Origin: a virus
Virus record (IMG/VR): IMGVR_UViG_3300027788_000004
Coordinates: 1 to 64,000 of that record
DNA length: 64,000 bases
Reading direction: 5' to 3' (one strand)
Position 1 is the first letter of the stretch. Every line of letters starts with the position of its first letter. Position numbers and translations under genes: made by a program. The notes beneath the pieces are model-generated. The model saw only the letters and a list, made by a program, of their open reading frames with translations. It ran no database searches and had not been told where the DNA came from. This document shows positions 1 through 15,971 of this stretch, one piece after another.

Positions 1-6686
<6,686 letters not shown>

Positions 6687-6748
6687 GGAATCATTCTAAT
6701 TGAAACAATAATTAACTTCATTCATATAATACTTAAATGGTATAAAAT

Positions 6749-7297
6749 ATGACAACTATGAAAGAACGCTATCAATGGATAAAAGGTGAAAATCTCGGTG
6801 CAGTAGAACATGCAAAAGCTAAGCAACCAAAAAGTCCTAAATTTTTGATATTTGAATCTGGTAATAAATGTAGTAGAGAAGTATTAGATGAATTTATGGT
6901 GCAAATTTTTCACGATCAAGATATATTAAATTTAGATCTAGCACAAAACGATGGAGAAGTAAAGGCTGCTATTGAAAAGTCAAAACAATATAAAAGGAAT
7001 GAAATGACAGCAGGACTATCATATGATGATGAAGATAAACCTTCTAATATCGTTACACCTTCGGTAGATAGTCCATTAATTCCTATATTAGAAAAATCTA
7101 AAAAGGAAAAGATTAAGTTAAATGCTCGTATAAATTTAGAATTGCCTAATAAGAAATTTCTTGCTGTTATGCAAGATTCATTTGATGAGGATATTTTAGA
7201 TGTTTTGAGTAATTATACACTTAGTAAAATTAAAGATCCATCTAAATTTCTACAAAATCTTATTAAGTCTTCTCTAAATGATTGGTATTCTAACTGA
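6749..7297 (+). CDS. Hypothetical protein, 182 aa
   Basis: I do not recognise this protein. It is hydrophilic and rich in Lys, Glu and Asp, with no signal peptide or membrane segment. A predicted disordered, charged middle (residues about 70-115) separates an N-terminal part from a C-terminal helical part ending in DWYSN. It is the first of seven small genes between the giant fibre gene and the baseplate genes. A tail- or fibre-assembly role is possible from position alone. The leader is A/T-rich without a Shine-Dalgarno sequence. Confidence 0.6.
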   Translation: MTTMKERYQWIKGENLGAVEHAKAKQPKSPKFLIFESGNKCSREVLDEFMVQIFHDQDILNLDLAQNDGEVKAAIEKSKQYKRNEMTAGLSYDDEDKPSNIVTPSVDSPLIPILEKSKKEKIKLNARINLELPNKKFLAVMQDSFDEDILDVLSNYTLSKIKDPSKFLQNLIKSSLNDWYSN

Positions 7298-7323
7298 TTT
7301 TTTGGACGAATATATAATTTAAT

Positions 7324-7512
7324 ATGAAACTACACACACGTAATATGATTCCGTCAGAGATCTTGATCGATGATATATCTTTACAATTTAATACTATTGA
7401 AGAATGTATTGAATTAAAAAATAGACTTATCGCCTTTATAAAATCTAAAAGACGAGATATCAGAGATAAAGGCATTGAACCGGAATTAACTTTTAATATA
7501 AAAAATAAATAA
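7324..7512 (+). CDS. Hypothetical protein, 62 aa
   Basis: This is a small soluble protein of unknown function. Residues about 21-45 form a likely amphipathic helix (IEECIELKNRLIAFIKSKRR), and the C-terminus is basic. It starts just after an AATATATAATTTA stretch, and its stop codon (nt 7510-7512) is one base before the next start codon, so it is probably co-translated with the 7514 gene. No motif suggests a function. Confidence 0.5.
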   Translation: MKLHTRNMIPSEILIDDISLQFNTIEECIELKNRLIAFIKSKRRDIRDKGIEPELTFNIKNK

Positions 7513-7513
7513 A

Positions 7514-7828
7514 ATGGGTAAACAGGGATCTGAAAGAAGAAAGCAAAGAAAGCATTTCTTAAAGCAAATGAGAAAAAGATTATCGACTGCAGAATTCAAT
7601 GAAATGAAAAAGGAGTTTAGAGAAGAAGGAAAAACTCTTAGAGTAAACGATTTGAGAGAATCTCTTGATATAGAAAAAGAAAGGTTAGGAGAACAAGAAG
7701 GTCTTAGGAGAGATAAATTAAAAGCGGATGGATTGTCTAAAAAAGAAATAGATAAACAAATAGATGCTTGGTACGATACTGTAAAGATATGGTCTTTACA
7801 TAAAGATGTTGAGGATAATTTAATTTAA
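7514..7828 (+). CDS. Hypothetical basic coiled-coil protein, 104 aa
   Basis: The protein is highly charged and mostly helical. It has a basic N-terminus (RRKQRKHFLKQMRKR) followed by alternating Lys/Glu heptad-like stretches, and no Cys or membrane segment. It could be a nucleic-acid-binding or assembly/scaffolding factor, but nothing specific supports either. It lies in a run of small genes with 1-5 base spacing to its neighbours, which indicates one transcript. Confidence 0.5.
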   Translation: MGKQGSERRKQRKHFLKQMRKRLSTAEFNEMKKEFREEGKTLRVNDLRESLDIEKERLGEQEGLRRDKLKADGLSKKEIDKQIDAWYDTVKIWSLHKDVEDNLI

Positions 7829-7832
7829 TTTT

Positions 7833-8033
7833 ATGAAAAAAACAAATGAACTTGGATATACTCTAGAATTTAGAGAAGGTACCGCTTGGAACGAAAAAAA
7901 TAAAGCTTGGTATATGGAATGTAAAGTATGCGGTAAACCAAGTAAGGTCGGTGGTGAACATATATTATCTACAACTTGTTATAAATGTGTTAGTCAAGGA
8001 TTAAAGGAATTTGAAGAAGATGCTAGAAGTTAA
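7833..8033 (+). CDS. Small zinc-ribbon protein, 66 aa
   Basis: Two Cys pairs are visible, CKVC near residue 30 and CYKC near residue 53, a spacing typical of a single zinc ribbon. The rest is short and hydrophilic. Such phage mini-proteins often bind nucleic acid or protein partners, but the partner here is unknown. Its end overlaps the start of the next gene by 14 bases (8020-8033). Confidence 0.6.
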   Translation: MKKTNELGYTLEFREGTAWNEKNKAWYMECKVCGKPSKVGGEHILSTTCYKCVSQGLKEFEEDARS

Positions 8034-8382
8034 ATTAGAAATAGCATCGAATGGTGTAATTAAAACAGTTACCGAAACTAACTTTAATAGTGCTGGTCAA
8101 GGTAAGGTTGTTAGATGTGTTTATGAAACAGAAGATGATAAAAAAACGTCATTCATAAATACTATGAAATTGTTTTATGATATTTCAGATGATCTAGGTA
8201 TCGATTTTGGAAATAAATTTGATATGAATGTTTTAGGTTTTAAGACAGGATGGGGTACTCATTATGAACCTAGCTTAAAGGATATCCAACAAATTAAAAA
8301 GGATCTGACTGAAGAATTAAAATATATTCGTGGTTTAGAAAAAACTATGAAAGAAGACGAGGCATTAGATCACCTAAATTAA
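8020..8382 (+). CDS. Hypothetical protein, 120 aa
   Basis: The start is placed at the ATG at 8020 rather than the in-frame TTG at 8011. This leaves a 14-base overlap with the zinc-ribbon gene. The N-terminal half alternates short strands (LEVKLEIASNG), and the C-terminal 40 residues are a charged helix. No signal peptide or membrane helix is seen. I do not recognise the family. Confidence 0.5.
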   Translation: MLEVKLEIASNGVIKTVTETNFNSAGQGKVVRCVYETEDDKKTSFINTMKLFYDISDDLGIDFGNKFDMNVLGFKTGWGTHYEPSLKDIQQIKKDLTEELKYIRGLEKTMKEDEALDHLN

Positions 8383-8393
8383 AAATAAAATAA

Positions 8394-8816
8394 ATGATTT
8401 TGACAGAAGAAAATATAGTAGAAAAGGAATTTATCATCGTTCATTGTAATTTGAAACTCTTTAATGAAAACTTTAAGAAGGATAAAATTACAGAAGTTGT
8501 TAATTACCATGACATTATGTCAAAATTAGAAAATAATGATATTTATAAGAATGTTCCTGATAGAAGAATAATAGAATACTATATAATTAGAAAAATAAAT
8601 ACTATTTTAGAGAACAAAAAAAGTAATAGAATATATTATCTATTAGAAAATTTAGAAGTTGATATTATACGTGCATTAAAAAGGGTATTAAGAACGTATG
8701 ATCTAAAATATAAATTAGTGCTTGCAGAAGATGATGATATTGATGATATCAAAACAGAATTTGACACTATAGAAATTGTTAATTTGAATAATGATAAAAC
8801 ACAAATTGATAAATAA
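8394..8816 (+). CDS. Hypothetical protein, 140 aa
   Basis: This is a soluble, Ile/Asn/Lys-rich protein with an acidic patch near the C-terminus (EDDDIDDIKTEFD). The alternation of strands and helices is compatible with a small alpha/beta fold, but there is no P-loop or other catalytic motif. Its 3' end overlaps the next gene by 26 bases. Function unknown. Confidence 0.5.
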   Translation: MILTEENIVEKEFIIVHCNLKLFNENFKKDKITEVVNYHDIMSKLENNDIYKNVPDRRIIEYYIIRKINTILENKKSNRIYYLLENLEVDIIRALKRVLRTYDLKYKLVLAEDDDIDDIKTEFDTIEIVNLNNDKTQIDK

Positions 8817-9345
8817 AGGTTCACTAGCACACTCTCTAGTAACCTCTTCAAATGATCCTAACATACTTATTCCGGTAAAAGTTATAATTAAGGATATTAA
8901 GTTCGATGAATATAATCCCTTATATTTAGTACAGATAATAAAATTTTACGATAACATTTACTTTCTTAGGAATCACTTTATAAATAATTCGTTTTCTAAC
9001 GGATTTGGCAAAAAACCTAGAACATTTTGGATTCCTACTGAGATAGATACTACATTAAAACTAGAAAATTATATACAAAAGGATTCTGAAAGATTTTATG
9101 TTGTTATTGATTCTATCCATACTACTCGATACAAAAATGATTTAGTCGATATGTTTAATAAAATACAAGACTTTATTATATTACGAAATTTATCAGAAAC
9201 TAAAGACTTATCTACTAGAAAATTCTATTCAGGTAAATTAAGATTTGATACTCAAACTGAATTCTTTGCTAGGCTTAAAACCATGTTAGTACAAAAAATT
9301 ACTGATGCTGGTGAATCTTGGGATCAATTCATTAAGAGCCTTTGA
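8791..9345 (+). CDS. Hypothetical protein, 184 aa
   Basis: The ATG at 8791 overlaps the end of the preceding gene by 26 bases. The N-terminal 60 residues look beta-rich (VKVIIKDIKFDEYNPLYLVQ) and the remainder alpha/beta. No membrane segment or recognised motif is seen. It is the last small gene before the baseplate block and is followed by an AT-rich promoter-like motif at 9344. A tail-assembly role is only positional inference. Confidence 0.5.
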   Translation: MIKHKLINKGSLAHSLVTSSNDPNILIPVKVIIKDIKFDEYNPLYLVQIIKFYDNIYFLRNHFINNSFSNGFGKKPRTFWIPTEIDTTLKLENYIQKDSERFYVVIDSIHTTRYKNDLVDMFNKIQDFIILRNLSETKDLSTRKFYSGKLRFDTQTEFFARLKTMLVQKITDAGESWDQFIKSL

Positions 9346-9364
9346 TATATAATATAATAAAATA
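9344..9364 (+). promoter_or_regulatory. Candidate late-promoter-like AT motif
   Basis: GATATATAATATAATAAAAT lies 13 bases upstream of the 9377 start. It shares the GATATATA core seen before several other genes here (15928, 57410, 59825). It resembles T4-type late promoters only loosely. Confidence 0.3.
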
Positions 9365-9376
9365 ATCTAATTTACT

Positions 9377-11017
9377 ATGGCAGATACTCCTATGAGAGGA
9401 CGAGATTGGAAAACCTACGAAAGAGGTTCAGCGGCTGCTCAATCGGCTCCACTTACAAGTCCCTATAATAAGGATGTAGATTTACCTCAAGGTCCAGATC
9501 AAGAATCTAAATATAAAGGTAAGGAGGCCTTATTTAATAGGTTTTACACATTTTACTATGGTGGTTCTTTAGGACAAAACGGAACTACTTCAGTAAATTA
9601 TTTTGAAGATGATGCTGGATGGAAGCCTAGAGAGATTGATCGAAATCCTACAGCTGCTAGAATAATAGAATGGAGCAGAGAAAGTAAAAATGCATGTGAG
9701 TATTCTTGGGAAGATTTCTTATGGGCTAAAAACTATGGAAAGGTTCCAAATAACTATATGATTACTTTACGTAGATTTGGGATGCCTGCTACAGATAATT
9801 TATTAAATGTAGAAAGACAAGGAACTCCCGATATTGGAAGAATGGTTTCTTGGATGGATGGAGAAACTAATAAGCTTAGTGAACTAATGAAATTTTCTGT
9901 AAAATTAAATTGGGAAGAATTCAAATCAGAAATACAAACATATCAAGGTGGTGGATATGGTGGTGCGGGTGGAGGATCTATGATTGGAAAATTAATGCAA
10001 GCTTCTGATACTAGTGGTTCTAAGAATGCTGCAAAGGGAAGTGGAGCTGCTAATTTAGATCCATACGCAAACCAAACAAATAAGACTTTAGGACCTATTA
10101 ACGTTATTGATAAAATGATGGTTCGTAAACGTGGTTTATTTTTTGAGCAATCTCTAAAGGTTGTATTTGAATATGAAATGAAATCAATCGATGGAATAAA
10201 TGGTAAGATCGCGTTTTTAGATTTATTAATGAACGTTTTAATGGTCACGTATAATCGTGGTGATTTTTGGGGAGGAGCTAAACGATTTGTTGGTGGTGCA
10301 AGAACATCAAATCCTATTGCAGGACAGGATGGAATGGCTGCTTTAGCAAAAGGTGATTTCGGAACATTCTTAGATAAACTTACTACAGGATTATCTTCTA
10401 GAATGAACGATTTAACTGGAGGTAAGGGATTATCCCTAGAAGGTATTGGAAATGCATTAAAAACAGTTGGTGGAAATGTGGCTATGAGAGCTGGTGGTGC
10501 CGCTATGGATAAGATGGGTAGACCACAGGCTCAAGCAACAATGGCTTTATTAACTGGTGAAGATACTGGTGAATGGCATTTAATGTTAGGAAATCCTTCT
10601 AGACCTATGCTTAGTGTTGGTAATTTAATTTTAGAAAATACCGAAATTGCATTAGATGGACCTCTTAGTAAAGATGATTTTCCTACAAAATTAAAAGTTA
10701 CTTGTACATTAAAACCTGCGAGACCTAGAGATAGAGATGATGTTCAAATGATGTTTGCACCTGGTAATGGAGAAAGATTATATAGTTCTGCATTAGACTT
10801 TATTAAAACTACGTACTACGGTCAAGTGGCTGCAGCCGGTGGTGAAAAGTATAATCAAACAAAGAATCAAAATGCAACTGCTTCGGTTTTAAGTGGAAAT
10901 CAACCAGCAATGGAAAGAGAAGAAGCTAACGTACAAGATATATTAGCACAGAGATTCCCAAATCATCAAAATCTTGGTGCTGGTGGAATTGAAAACACAT
11001 CAAAATATACAACATAA
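9377..11017 (+). CDS. Baseplate/tail-tube-initiator-like structural protein, 546 aa
   Basis: The C-terminal third contains the pattern of tail-tube-fold baseplate proteins of myophages: SVGNLILENTEIALDG followed by FPTKLKVTCTLKPARPRDRD, where a strand pair leads into a conserved Lys/Arg-Pro segment. The middle has a Gly/Ser-rich linker (about residues 192-230) and a hydrophobic helix region (FLDLLMNVLMVTY) with long glycine-rich flanks. Position before LysM, hub and gp5-like genes fits a tube-initiator or inner-baseplate role like T4 gp48/gp54. The exact T4 counterpart is not certain. Confidence 0.55.
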   Translation: MADTPMRGRDWKTYERGSAAAQSAPLTSPYNKDVDLPQGPDQESKYKGKEALFNRFYTFYYGGSLGQNGTTSVNYFEDDAGWKPREIDRNPTAARIIEWSRESKNACEYSWEDFLWAKNYGKVPNNYMITLRRFGMPATDNLLNVERQGTPDIGRMVSWMDGETNKLSELMKFSVKLNWEEFKSEIQTYQGGGYGGAGGGSMIGKLMQASDTSGSKNAAKGSGAANLDPYANQTNKTLGPINVIDKMMVRKRGLFFEQSLKVVFEYEMKSIDGINGKIAFLDLLMNVLMVTYNRGDFWGGAKRFVGGARTSNPIAGQDGMAALAKGDFGTFLDKLTTGLSSRMNDLTGGKGLSLEGIGNALKTVGGNVAMRAGGAAMDKMGRPQAQATMALLTGEDTGEWHLMLGNPSRPMLSVGNLILENTEIALDGPLSKDDFPTKLKVTCTLKPARPRDRDDVQMMFAPGNGERLYSSALDFIKTTYYGQVAAAGGEKYNQTKNQNATASVLSGNQPAMEREEANVQDILAQRFPNHQNLGAGGIENTSKYTT

Positions 11018-11020
11018 CAT

Positions 11021-11593
11021 ATGGCGTTAAACTTAAAATATATGAATCTTAAACGAATCATAACAAAGACTAATTATTATGGTGTTGATAAGATGGTTAC
11101 TGATTTAACAGAACCTACGTTAAAGCCTAACTTTGCAGATCCTAATTTTGTTATAGCAAGAACTGTTATAGTTAATGAAGAATACGCAATGAGACCGGAT
11201 CTTATTTCCATGTTTGCATATGGTACAGATATACACACAGATATCATACTTAAATTTAATGGAATATCAAATCCGTTTGCGGTTAACGAAGGTGATTTAT
11301 TATTGATACCTAAATTAGATGGTGCAAAAACAATGTATATTCAACCAAAACCTAGTAAGAAAGAAATAGAAGAAGTTAAGCGTGCATTTATAGATAAAAA
11401 TAGATTTAGCAAACCTACAGAAGAAAGATTAGCTAAATTAGCAGCATTGGCTGCAAGTAAACAAAATGGATCTTCTACAATAACACCATCAAACCAATTA
11501 AAACCTGGAGAATCTGCGGTTACCACAAAGGCAGGTGCATTAATTTTTGCTAATTATAGGAATGGTGGAAGTAATAAGAATAATCAGACATAA
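11021..11593 (+). CDS. LysM-like baseplate protein (gp53-type)
   Basis: This 190-residue protein contains a LysM-type pattern: MRPDLISMFAYGTDIHTD, then a short loop, IILKFNGISNPF, then EGDLLLIPKL (residues about 55-105). This arrangement is typical of T4 gp53-like baseplate wedge proteins and of the LysM adaptor proteins of other contractile tails. The C-terminal 80 residues are basic and low-complexity. It sits 3 bases after the tube-initiator-like gene and 2 bases before the hub-like gene. In such systems the LysM protein links hub and wedge proteins. I infer that role here. Confidence 0.65.
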   Translation: MALNLKYMNLKRIITKTNYYGVDKMVTDLTEPTLKPNFADPNFVIARTVIVNEEYAMRPDLISMFAYGTDIHTDIILKFNGISNPFAVNEGDLLLIPKLDGAKTMYIQPKPSKKEIEEVKRAFIDKNRFSKPTEERLAKLAALAASKQNGSSTITPSNQLKPGESAVTTKAGALIFANYRNGGSNKNNQT

Positions 11594-11595
11594 AT

Positions 11596-13167
11596 ATGGC
11601 AACGGTCGATAGAGACATACTAACTATAACAGAACCTACTCTTGCATTAGATGAAGTTTTCGTAGAGGATGAACAAAGTGTAGATGCACAAAACGAAAGT
11701 TCACCAGAAAACGATAATCAAACAATGCAACAGCAAACAATGGAGGGTGGTTTGTTTCCGGTAGTTCAAATAGGTACTAATAAAATTCAAATACAGGATT
11801 TATCGTTTATGGAATTAAAAAACGATGGATTCTTACCAACTGCAACGTTTGTTGTAGATGATCGTCTTGGAAAACTAACAGATTTAGAATATCCATTAGA
11901 TGGTTATGTTGTTTCGTTATACTTGAAACCGAGACCTATAACTACATATCGACCAATTAGAATAGATTTTGATATTTCTAGTATATCATCAGTACCTGGA
12001 TCTCCAGCCGGTGGAGGAAGTGAAGATGAAGAACCTACCGATGGAGAACCTGCAAAGTATACGTTTAATTGTATAATGAAAGTTCCTTTAATGTTTGCCG
12101 ATGTAGTACAGGGATTTCAACCAGGCAATTCGTTTGATCATTTATTAGAATGTGCAGAAGGATTGCAATTAGGTTTTGCATCTAACGAAGATGGAACTGA
12201 TGATTTAATGGCTAGGATATGTGCTGATACAGGAAGAGATGAATGGATAGCTGAGACTACTAGATCTGCATATAAGGATGACGATTCGTTTTTTACTTCG
12301 TATGTAGATCTACATTATTATTTATGTATGGTTAATATAAATAAGCAATTTAGTTTAGAAGATGTTATGGAAGATGTAACAGCGATATCACAAATAGATT
12401 ATTCTATGCAATCACCACAGGATGCTGCTTCAGAAGATGGAGTTCCTGGTAGTTTACGATTGTCTAATAGCCAAGATGTTGCAGGAACCAATATGCATAT
12501 TGCATCATATAATCTTGTAAATAAAACTGGAGAAATTTGGATGGCTAACGGATATAGACGAAACGTTAAATATCTTAATCTAAATGAAAATAATAATGAT
12601 GGTGAATTTCAGGGATTAGAACAATTTTTAATAACTCCGTTAAATACACCAGGATCAGAAGAAAGTGAAATACCTATGAGAGGTAGAGCTACGGATCCAG
12701 CAGAGTATTGGGAGAATAATACAAAAGCTAAGTATTTAGGAAAACAACCATCAGAAGAATTTGAAAATGTTCATTCAAACTATATGTTTGCAATTGCAAA
12801 TAATATAGGAAATAATTCAGAAATTAACAAAATGAGTATGACGGTTATATTAGAAGCTGTGAATTGGGCTTTATATAGATACCAAAGAATACCGGTTATT
12901 ATATACAATACAGGAGAAGTTCAAAATAAAACGTTAGAAAATAGAGATAGACAATTAGGAGATGATGAACAACCTACAAATGCAGAAACCGATGAAGCTG
13001 CAAATTACAGTGAACCTGGTCAGATGGTTAAAAATGAATTTCTTTCTGGATATTATGTCATTTCAGAAATAACGTATAAATATAGTAGAGATAACAGTAA
13101 AATAATGCAGCACCTATCGCTTCTTCGAAGAGAATGGCCGATATCTGCAAGCAATTCAGACAACTAA
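11596..13167 (+). CDS. Baseplate hub-like protein, 523 aa
   Basis: The layout resembles hub proteins of the gp27/gpD type. There is an N-terminal acidic linker (residues 18-50), then beta-rich segments that begin with a rule-like IGTNKIQIQDLSFMELKNDG. A helical segment SFDHLLECAEGLQLGFASN is followed by SYVDLHYYLCMVNINKQF, and a C-terminal beta domain follows. Position between the LysM-like gene and the gp5-like OB gene supports a central hub role. Identification is by pattern and synteny. It could instead be another tail protein with a tube-derived fold. Confidence 0.55.
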   Translation: MATVDRDILTITEPTLALDEVFVEDEQSVDAQNESSPENDNQTMQQQTMEGGLFPVVQIGTNKIQIQDLSFMELKNDGFLPTATFVVDDRLGKLTDLEYPLDGYVVSLYLKPRPITTYRPIRIDFDISSISSVPGSPAGGGSEDEEPTDGEPAKYTFNCIMKVPLMFADVVQGFQPGNSFDHLLECAEGLQLGFASNEDGTDDLMARICADTGRDEWIAETTRSAYKDDDSFFTSYVDLHYYLCMVNINKQFSLEDVMEDVTAISQIDYSMQSPQDAASEDGVPGSLRLSNSQDVAGTNMHIASYNLVNKTGEIWMANGYRRNVKYLNLNENNNDGEFQGLEQFLITPLNTPGSEESEIPMRGRATDPAEYWENNTKAKYLGKQPSEEFENVHSNYMFAIANNIGNNSEINKMSMTVILEAVNWALYRYQRIPVIIYNTGEVQNKTLENRDRQLGDDEQPTNAETDEAANYSEPGQMVKNEFLSGYYVISEITYKYSRDNSKIMQHLSLLRREWPISASNSDN

Positions 13168-13171
13168 TAAT

Positions 13172-14629
13172 ATGACTAAAGTAATACCATATACTGATCC
13201 GGCTAAAAACGCCTTTGCGAAAACGAATCCATATTATACGGATAATCGTTACCTAAACACACAAGATCCTACTGTTTTAGGATTCAAACTATTGTTTAAT
13301 TTCGATCAAGCAGATAGCGGCTTATTATGGGGTGCTGCTGTTGATTCTGCTCCACCAACAAATACTGCATTAGGTTTTTTAACTTCGATTGGAGATGGAC
13401 AACGTGCATATTATCTTAAACAATTTTTAAGAATTTTACATGGCATTAATAATCAAACTCCTTGGTTTTTTCAAAATTTAACAGGTTTGAAAGATGCATG
13501 GAAGCATGATTTATCGATTCCTTTAATTAAAGAAGATACTAAATTAGAAATCGAATGTTTAGAATCTATAGATTTACGTATGACTGCTCTTATAGATTTA
13601 TATAGAAAGGCATGCTTTGATTGGAAATATAGAAGAGAAGTAGTTCCTAAAAATTTAAGACAGTTTTCTATGTCGGTTTATGTATATGAGCAAAGATGGA
13701 TTTCAAATCCTAATGCACAAGCATTCGCAGATTTTAGAGATGATAACGGTAAATTTACTGGATTAGCTGATGCAGCTAAAACGTTCAAATCTAAAGCGGC
13801 TACATTCGCTGCTGATTTAACTGGTATGAATGAAATTCTAAACGATCCGCCAAATCCTAATGTAAATATAGTAGAAGGCGTTCCTATGAGCACAACACGA
13901 AATCTATTTCATTTTGATTTTTGTGAATTTGATCCTACCGAATCTGCTGGTCATTTAGAAACATTAAGTCATGCTGATCCTGGAGATGGGATAAAGCAAA
14001 AATTAACAATAAAATACCAAGCGGTAGAGGAAGTAAATATGTATGAGTGGTGGGATAAAAATCCGGTTGCAGATAGTTGGATACCTGCGTTAGACGAAGC
14101 TGCTTTAGATGCATTAGACGGAGGAGTCACTGGCCAGATTAAATTTAATGTTGCTCAGGCAATAGCGAATCCAAAAGACTTTTTAGGTAATTTAGCAGAA
14201 CAAGGATTGAAACAAGTTGAAAGTTTTGCAAATTCTAAAATAGCTGCATTAGCATTAGGTAATATATACGGTCTTAGCTTATCTACATTAGGTGGTCCTG
14301 GAGGAGTAGCTGCAATAGGATCTGCTATTAAACAAGCTGGTAGATCTATATTAAATACACCTGGACATATGGCTCAAGCTGGAGGTAACGTATATGAAAG
14401 ATCTACATCGCCTTCTTTATCTAATTATGGTGGAGAGAAAATTAGTCAAAATATCACAGATGGTTCTCCATCGCTTTCTAATGATACTAAAGAAAATATA
14501 GATCAAAACGTTTACAACGATTCTTCAACACCAGCAAATGGAAATATCACAGACGGTTCTCAAAAGGAAGGATCATCTTTAACTAATACTGATCCGAGTA
14601 ACAGCCCATCAGGAAATATATTTGAATAA
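13172..14629 (+). CDS. Baseplate/tail-tube-proximal structural protein, 485 aa
   Basis: The N-terminal two thirds carry a segment, LIDLYRKACFDWKYRREVVP then LRQFSMSVYVYE, whose helix-then-strand pattern is common in tail-tube-fold and tube-initiator proteins. The C-terminal 100 residues are low-complexity Ser/Asn/Gly repeats (SPSLSN, NITDGS twice). The last base of its stop codon is the first base of the next start codon (14629), so the two genes are translationally coupled. It is part of the hub gene block. Precise T4 equivalent not determined. Confidence 0.5.
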   Translation: MTKVIPYTDPAKNAFAKTNPYYTDNRYLNTQDPTVLGFKLLFNFDQADSGLLWGAAVDSAPPTNTALGFLTSIGDGQRAYYLKQFLRILHGINNQTPWFFQNLTGLKDAWKHDLSIPLIKEDTKLEIECLESIDLRMTALIDLYRKACFDWKYRREVVPKNLRQFSMSVYVYEQRWISNPNAQAFADFRDDNGKFTGLADAAKTFKSKAATFAADLTGMNEILNDPPNPNVNIVEGVPMSTTRNLFHFDFCEFDPTESAGHLETLSHADPGDGIKQKLTIKYQAVEEVNMYEWWDKNPVADSWIPALDEAALDALDGGVTGQIKFNVAQAIANPKDFLGNLAEQGLKQVESFANSKIAALALGNIYGLSLSTLGGPGGVAAIGSAIKQAGRSILNTPGHMAQAGGNVYERSTSPSLSNYGGEKISQNITDGSPSLSNDTKENIDQNVYNDSSTPANGNITDGSQKEGSSLTNTDPSNSPSGNIFE

Positions 14630-15441
14630 TGCAGATTACACAAAAAGACTTTTTTAAGGATAATGTTAGAGATGGAAATTATTGTGGTGTTGTAAAAGAT
14701 ATCGAAGATCCATTAAAGATAGGACGTGTTAAAATTGAGGTATTTGGATTCTTTGAAGGATTAGATCCAACTCTTTTACCATGGGCAGTACCATCATCAA
14801 ATATAACTGCAGGTTCGAACAGTGGAGGTGGATTCTATTCTGTTCCTAAATTGGACTCTCTGGTGAATGTTAAATTTGATAATGGTAATATATATTGCCC
14901 AATCTATACATTCAACCAGCGGATCTCTAATGAACTTAAAGATGAGATTTCGGCCTCTTATGAGAATGCACATTCGTTAATATATGATACAGAATCTCAA
15001 CCAGGGCCTATCAAAATTTTCTTTACAGAAGAAACTGGATTGATGTTAAATTATAATGAAAGTAAGGTAAACATAAGACCAGATAATACCGTTTATATAG
15101 AACATTCTGGAGGAAAGATTATTCATATACAAGATAATCACATTAGTATAGGAAAGGAAGATGAATCCGATGAACCTGCTACATTAGGCGAAAAAAATGT
15201 TACAGCATTAGATGCGCTAGCCGATGAAATAAATAATTTAGCAAAGGCCGTAGAAAGCTTTGGTAAGCAACAAGCTATAATCGTTGGTAGTATTCCTCCG
15301 TTAAGTCCACTAGGTGCTCAATTATCGAAATTATCTGCAGCTATGATTCCTATTCAAACAGTGATAGGATCTCCTATAAAATCTACTAAAATTCCAGAAA
15401 CTAGATCTTCTACTGTTTCAGTGGATGGACCGTCTATGTAA
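14629..15441 (+). CDS. gp5-like OB-fold baseplate hub/spike protein
   Basis: The N-terminal domain has the Phage_base_V/gp5 OB pattern: YCGVVKDIEDPLKIGRVKIEV, FFEG, LPWAVPSS, GGGFYSVPKLDSLVNVKFDNG, ending near a YPIY-like NIYCPIYTFNQ (residues about 18-100). A beta-helix-like segment follows at residues 135-180 (LNYNESKVNIRPDNTVYIEH), as in spike stems, then a helical tail. At 270 residues it is shorter than T4 gp5 and shows no lysozyme insertion. It should attach to the hub and start the central spike. Cell-wall degradation must come from another protein. Confidence 0.7.
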   Translation: MQITQKDFFKDNVRDGNYCGVVKDIEDPLKIGRVKIEVFGFFEGLDPTLLPWAVPSSNITAGSNSGGGFYSVPKLDSLVNVKFDNGNIYCPIYTFNQRISNELKDEISASYENAHSLIYDTESQPGPIKIFFTEETGLMLNYNESKVNIRPDNTVYIEHSGGKIIHIQDNHISIGKEDESDEPATLGEKNVTALDALADEINNLAKAVESFGKQQAIIVGSIPPLSPLGAQLSKLSAAMIPIQTVIGSPIKSTKIPETRSSTVSVDGPSM

Positions 15442-15443
15442 GC

Positions 15444-15465
15444 AAATATATAATATAAATTAAAA
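15444..15465 (+). promoter_or_regulatory. Candidate late-promoter-like AT motif
   Basis: AAATATATAATATAAATTAA lies just after the gp5-like gene and about 10 bases before the 15475 start. It is a variant of the recurrent ATATATA-TATAA motif. Confidence 0.28.
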
Positions 15466-15474
15466 ACAAAAAAT

Positions 15475-15909
15475 ATGCCTTTAGTACCATTAACCTTATT
15501 TCCAACTTTATTTGATGCGATAAATGAAGCAGCAAGAGAATCTATTTACTTATATCAACGAGGTATGGATCCAACCGATAAAGAGAAAGATATAAAACTA
15601 GAACAACCGTTAGGATTGCCTGATATTAACGTTGCAGTTGATTGTTCAAAAGGTATAGCTAATCCTATTGCTAATATAGTTAATAACAATGAACAGGAAG
15701 GATATGAAACAATAGATATGGAAAAGGCTGCTGATTTATTTGGAATGGTATTTGCTGCAAAACTTACACCAGTATTAGTATTAAATATAGATGCTTATAT
15801 ACGAACTGGATTAGTTCAAACAACCGTTGCACCAGGAATACCTACCGTCGGTTCAGCTACTGCACAAGCTACTACTGCTCCAGGTGTTGGAACAGGAATA
15901 GTCATCTAA
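15475..15909 (+). CDS. Hypothetical virion-associated protein, 144 aa
   Basis: I do not recognise this protein. The N-terminal half is helical, and the C-terminal half is hydrophobic and Gly/Ala/Thr-rich with two near-repeats of the type TTVAPG(I)PTVGSATAQ and TTAPGVGTG. No PAAR signature or membrane anchor is obvious. Its position after the spike-like gene suggests a small baseplate or spike-associated component, but this is inference from context. Confidence 0.5.
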   Translation: MPLVPLTLFPTLFDAINEAARESIYLYQRGMDPTDKEKDIKLEQPLGLPDINVAVDCSKGIANPIANIVNNNEQEGYETIDMEKAADLFGMVFAAKLTPVLVLNIDAYIRTGLVQTTVAPGIPTVGSATAQATTAPGVGTGIVI

Positions 15910-15927
15910 ATACAAACAGAAAACTTA

Positions 15928-15948
15928 GATATATAGATTATATTATTA
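15928..15948 (+). promoter_or_regulatory. Candidate promoter motif upstream of S1-like gene
   Basis: GATATATAGATTATATTATT lies 24 bases before the 15972 start. Its first 15 bases are identical to the site at 59825, and a third close copy is at 57410. Recurrence at gene starts suggests a phage promoter. Confidence 0.38.
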
Positions 15949-15971
15949 CAATAACCCTTAAAATAAATTGA

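Noticed and set aside
8011-8382. Upstream TTG start for the 8020 gene
   Set aside because: An ATG lies three codons downstream with a normal overlap, and TTG starts are not otherwise needed here.
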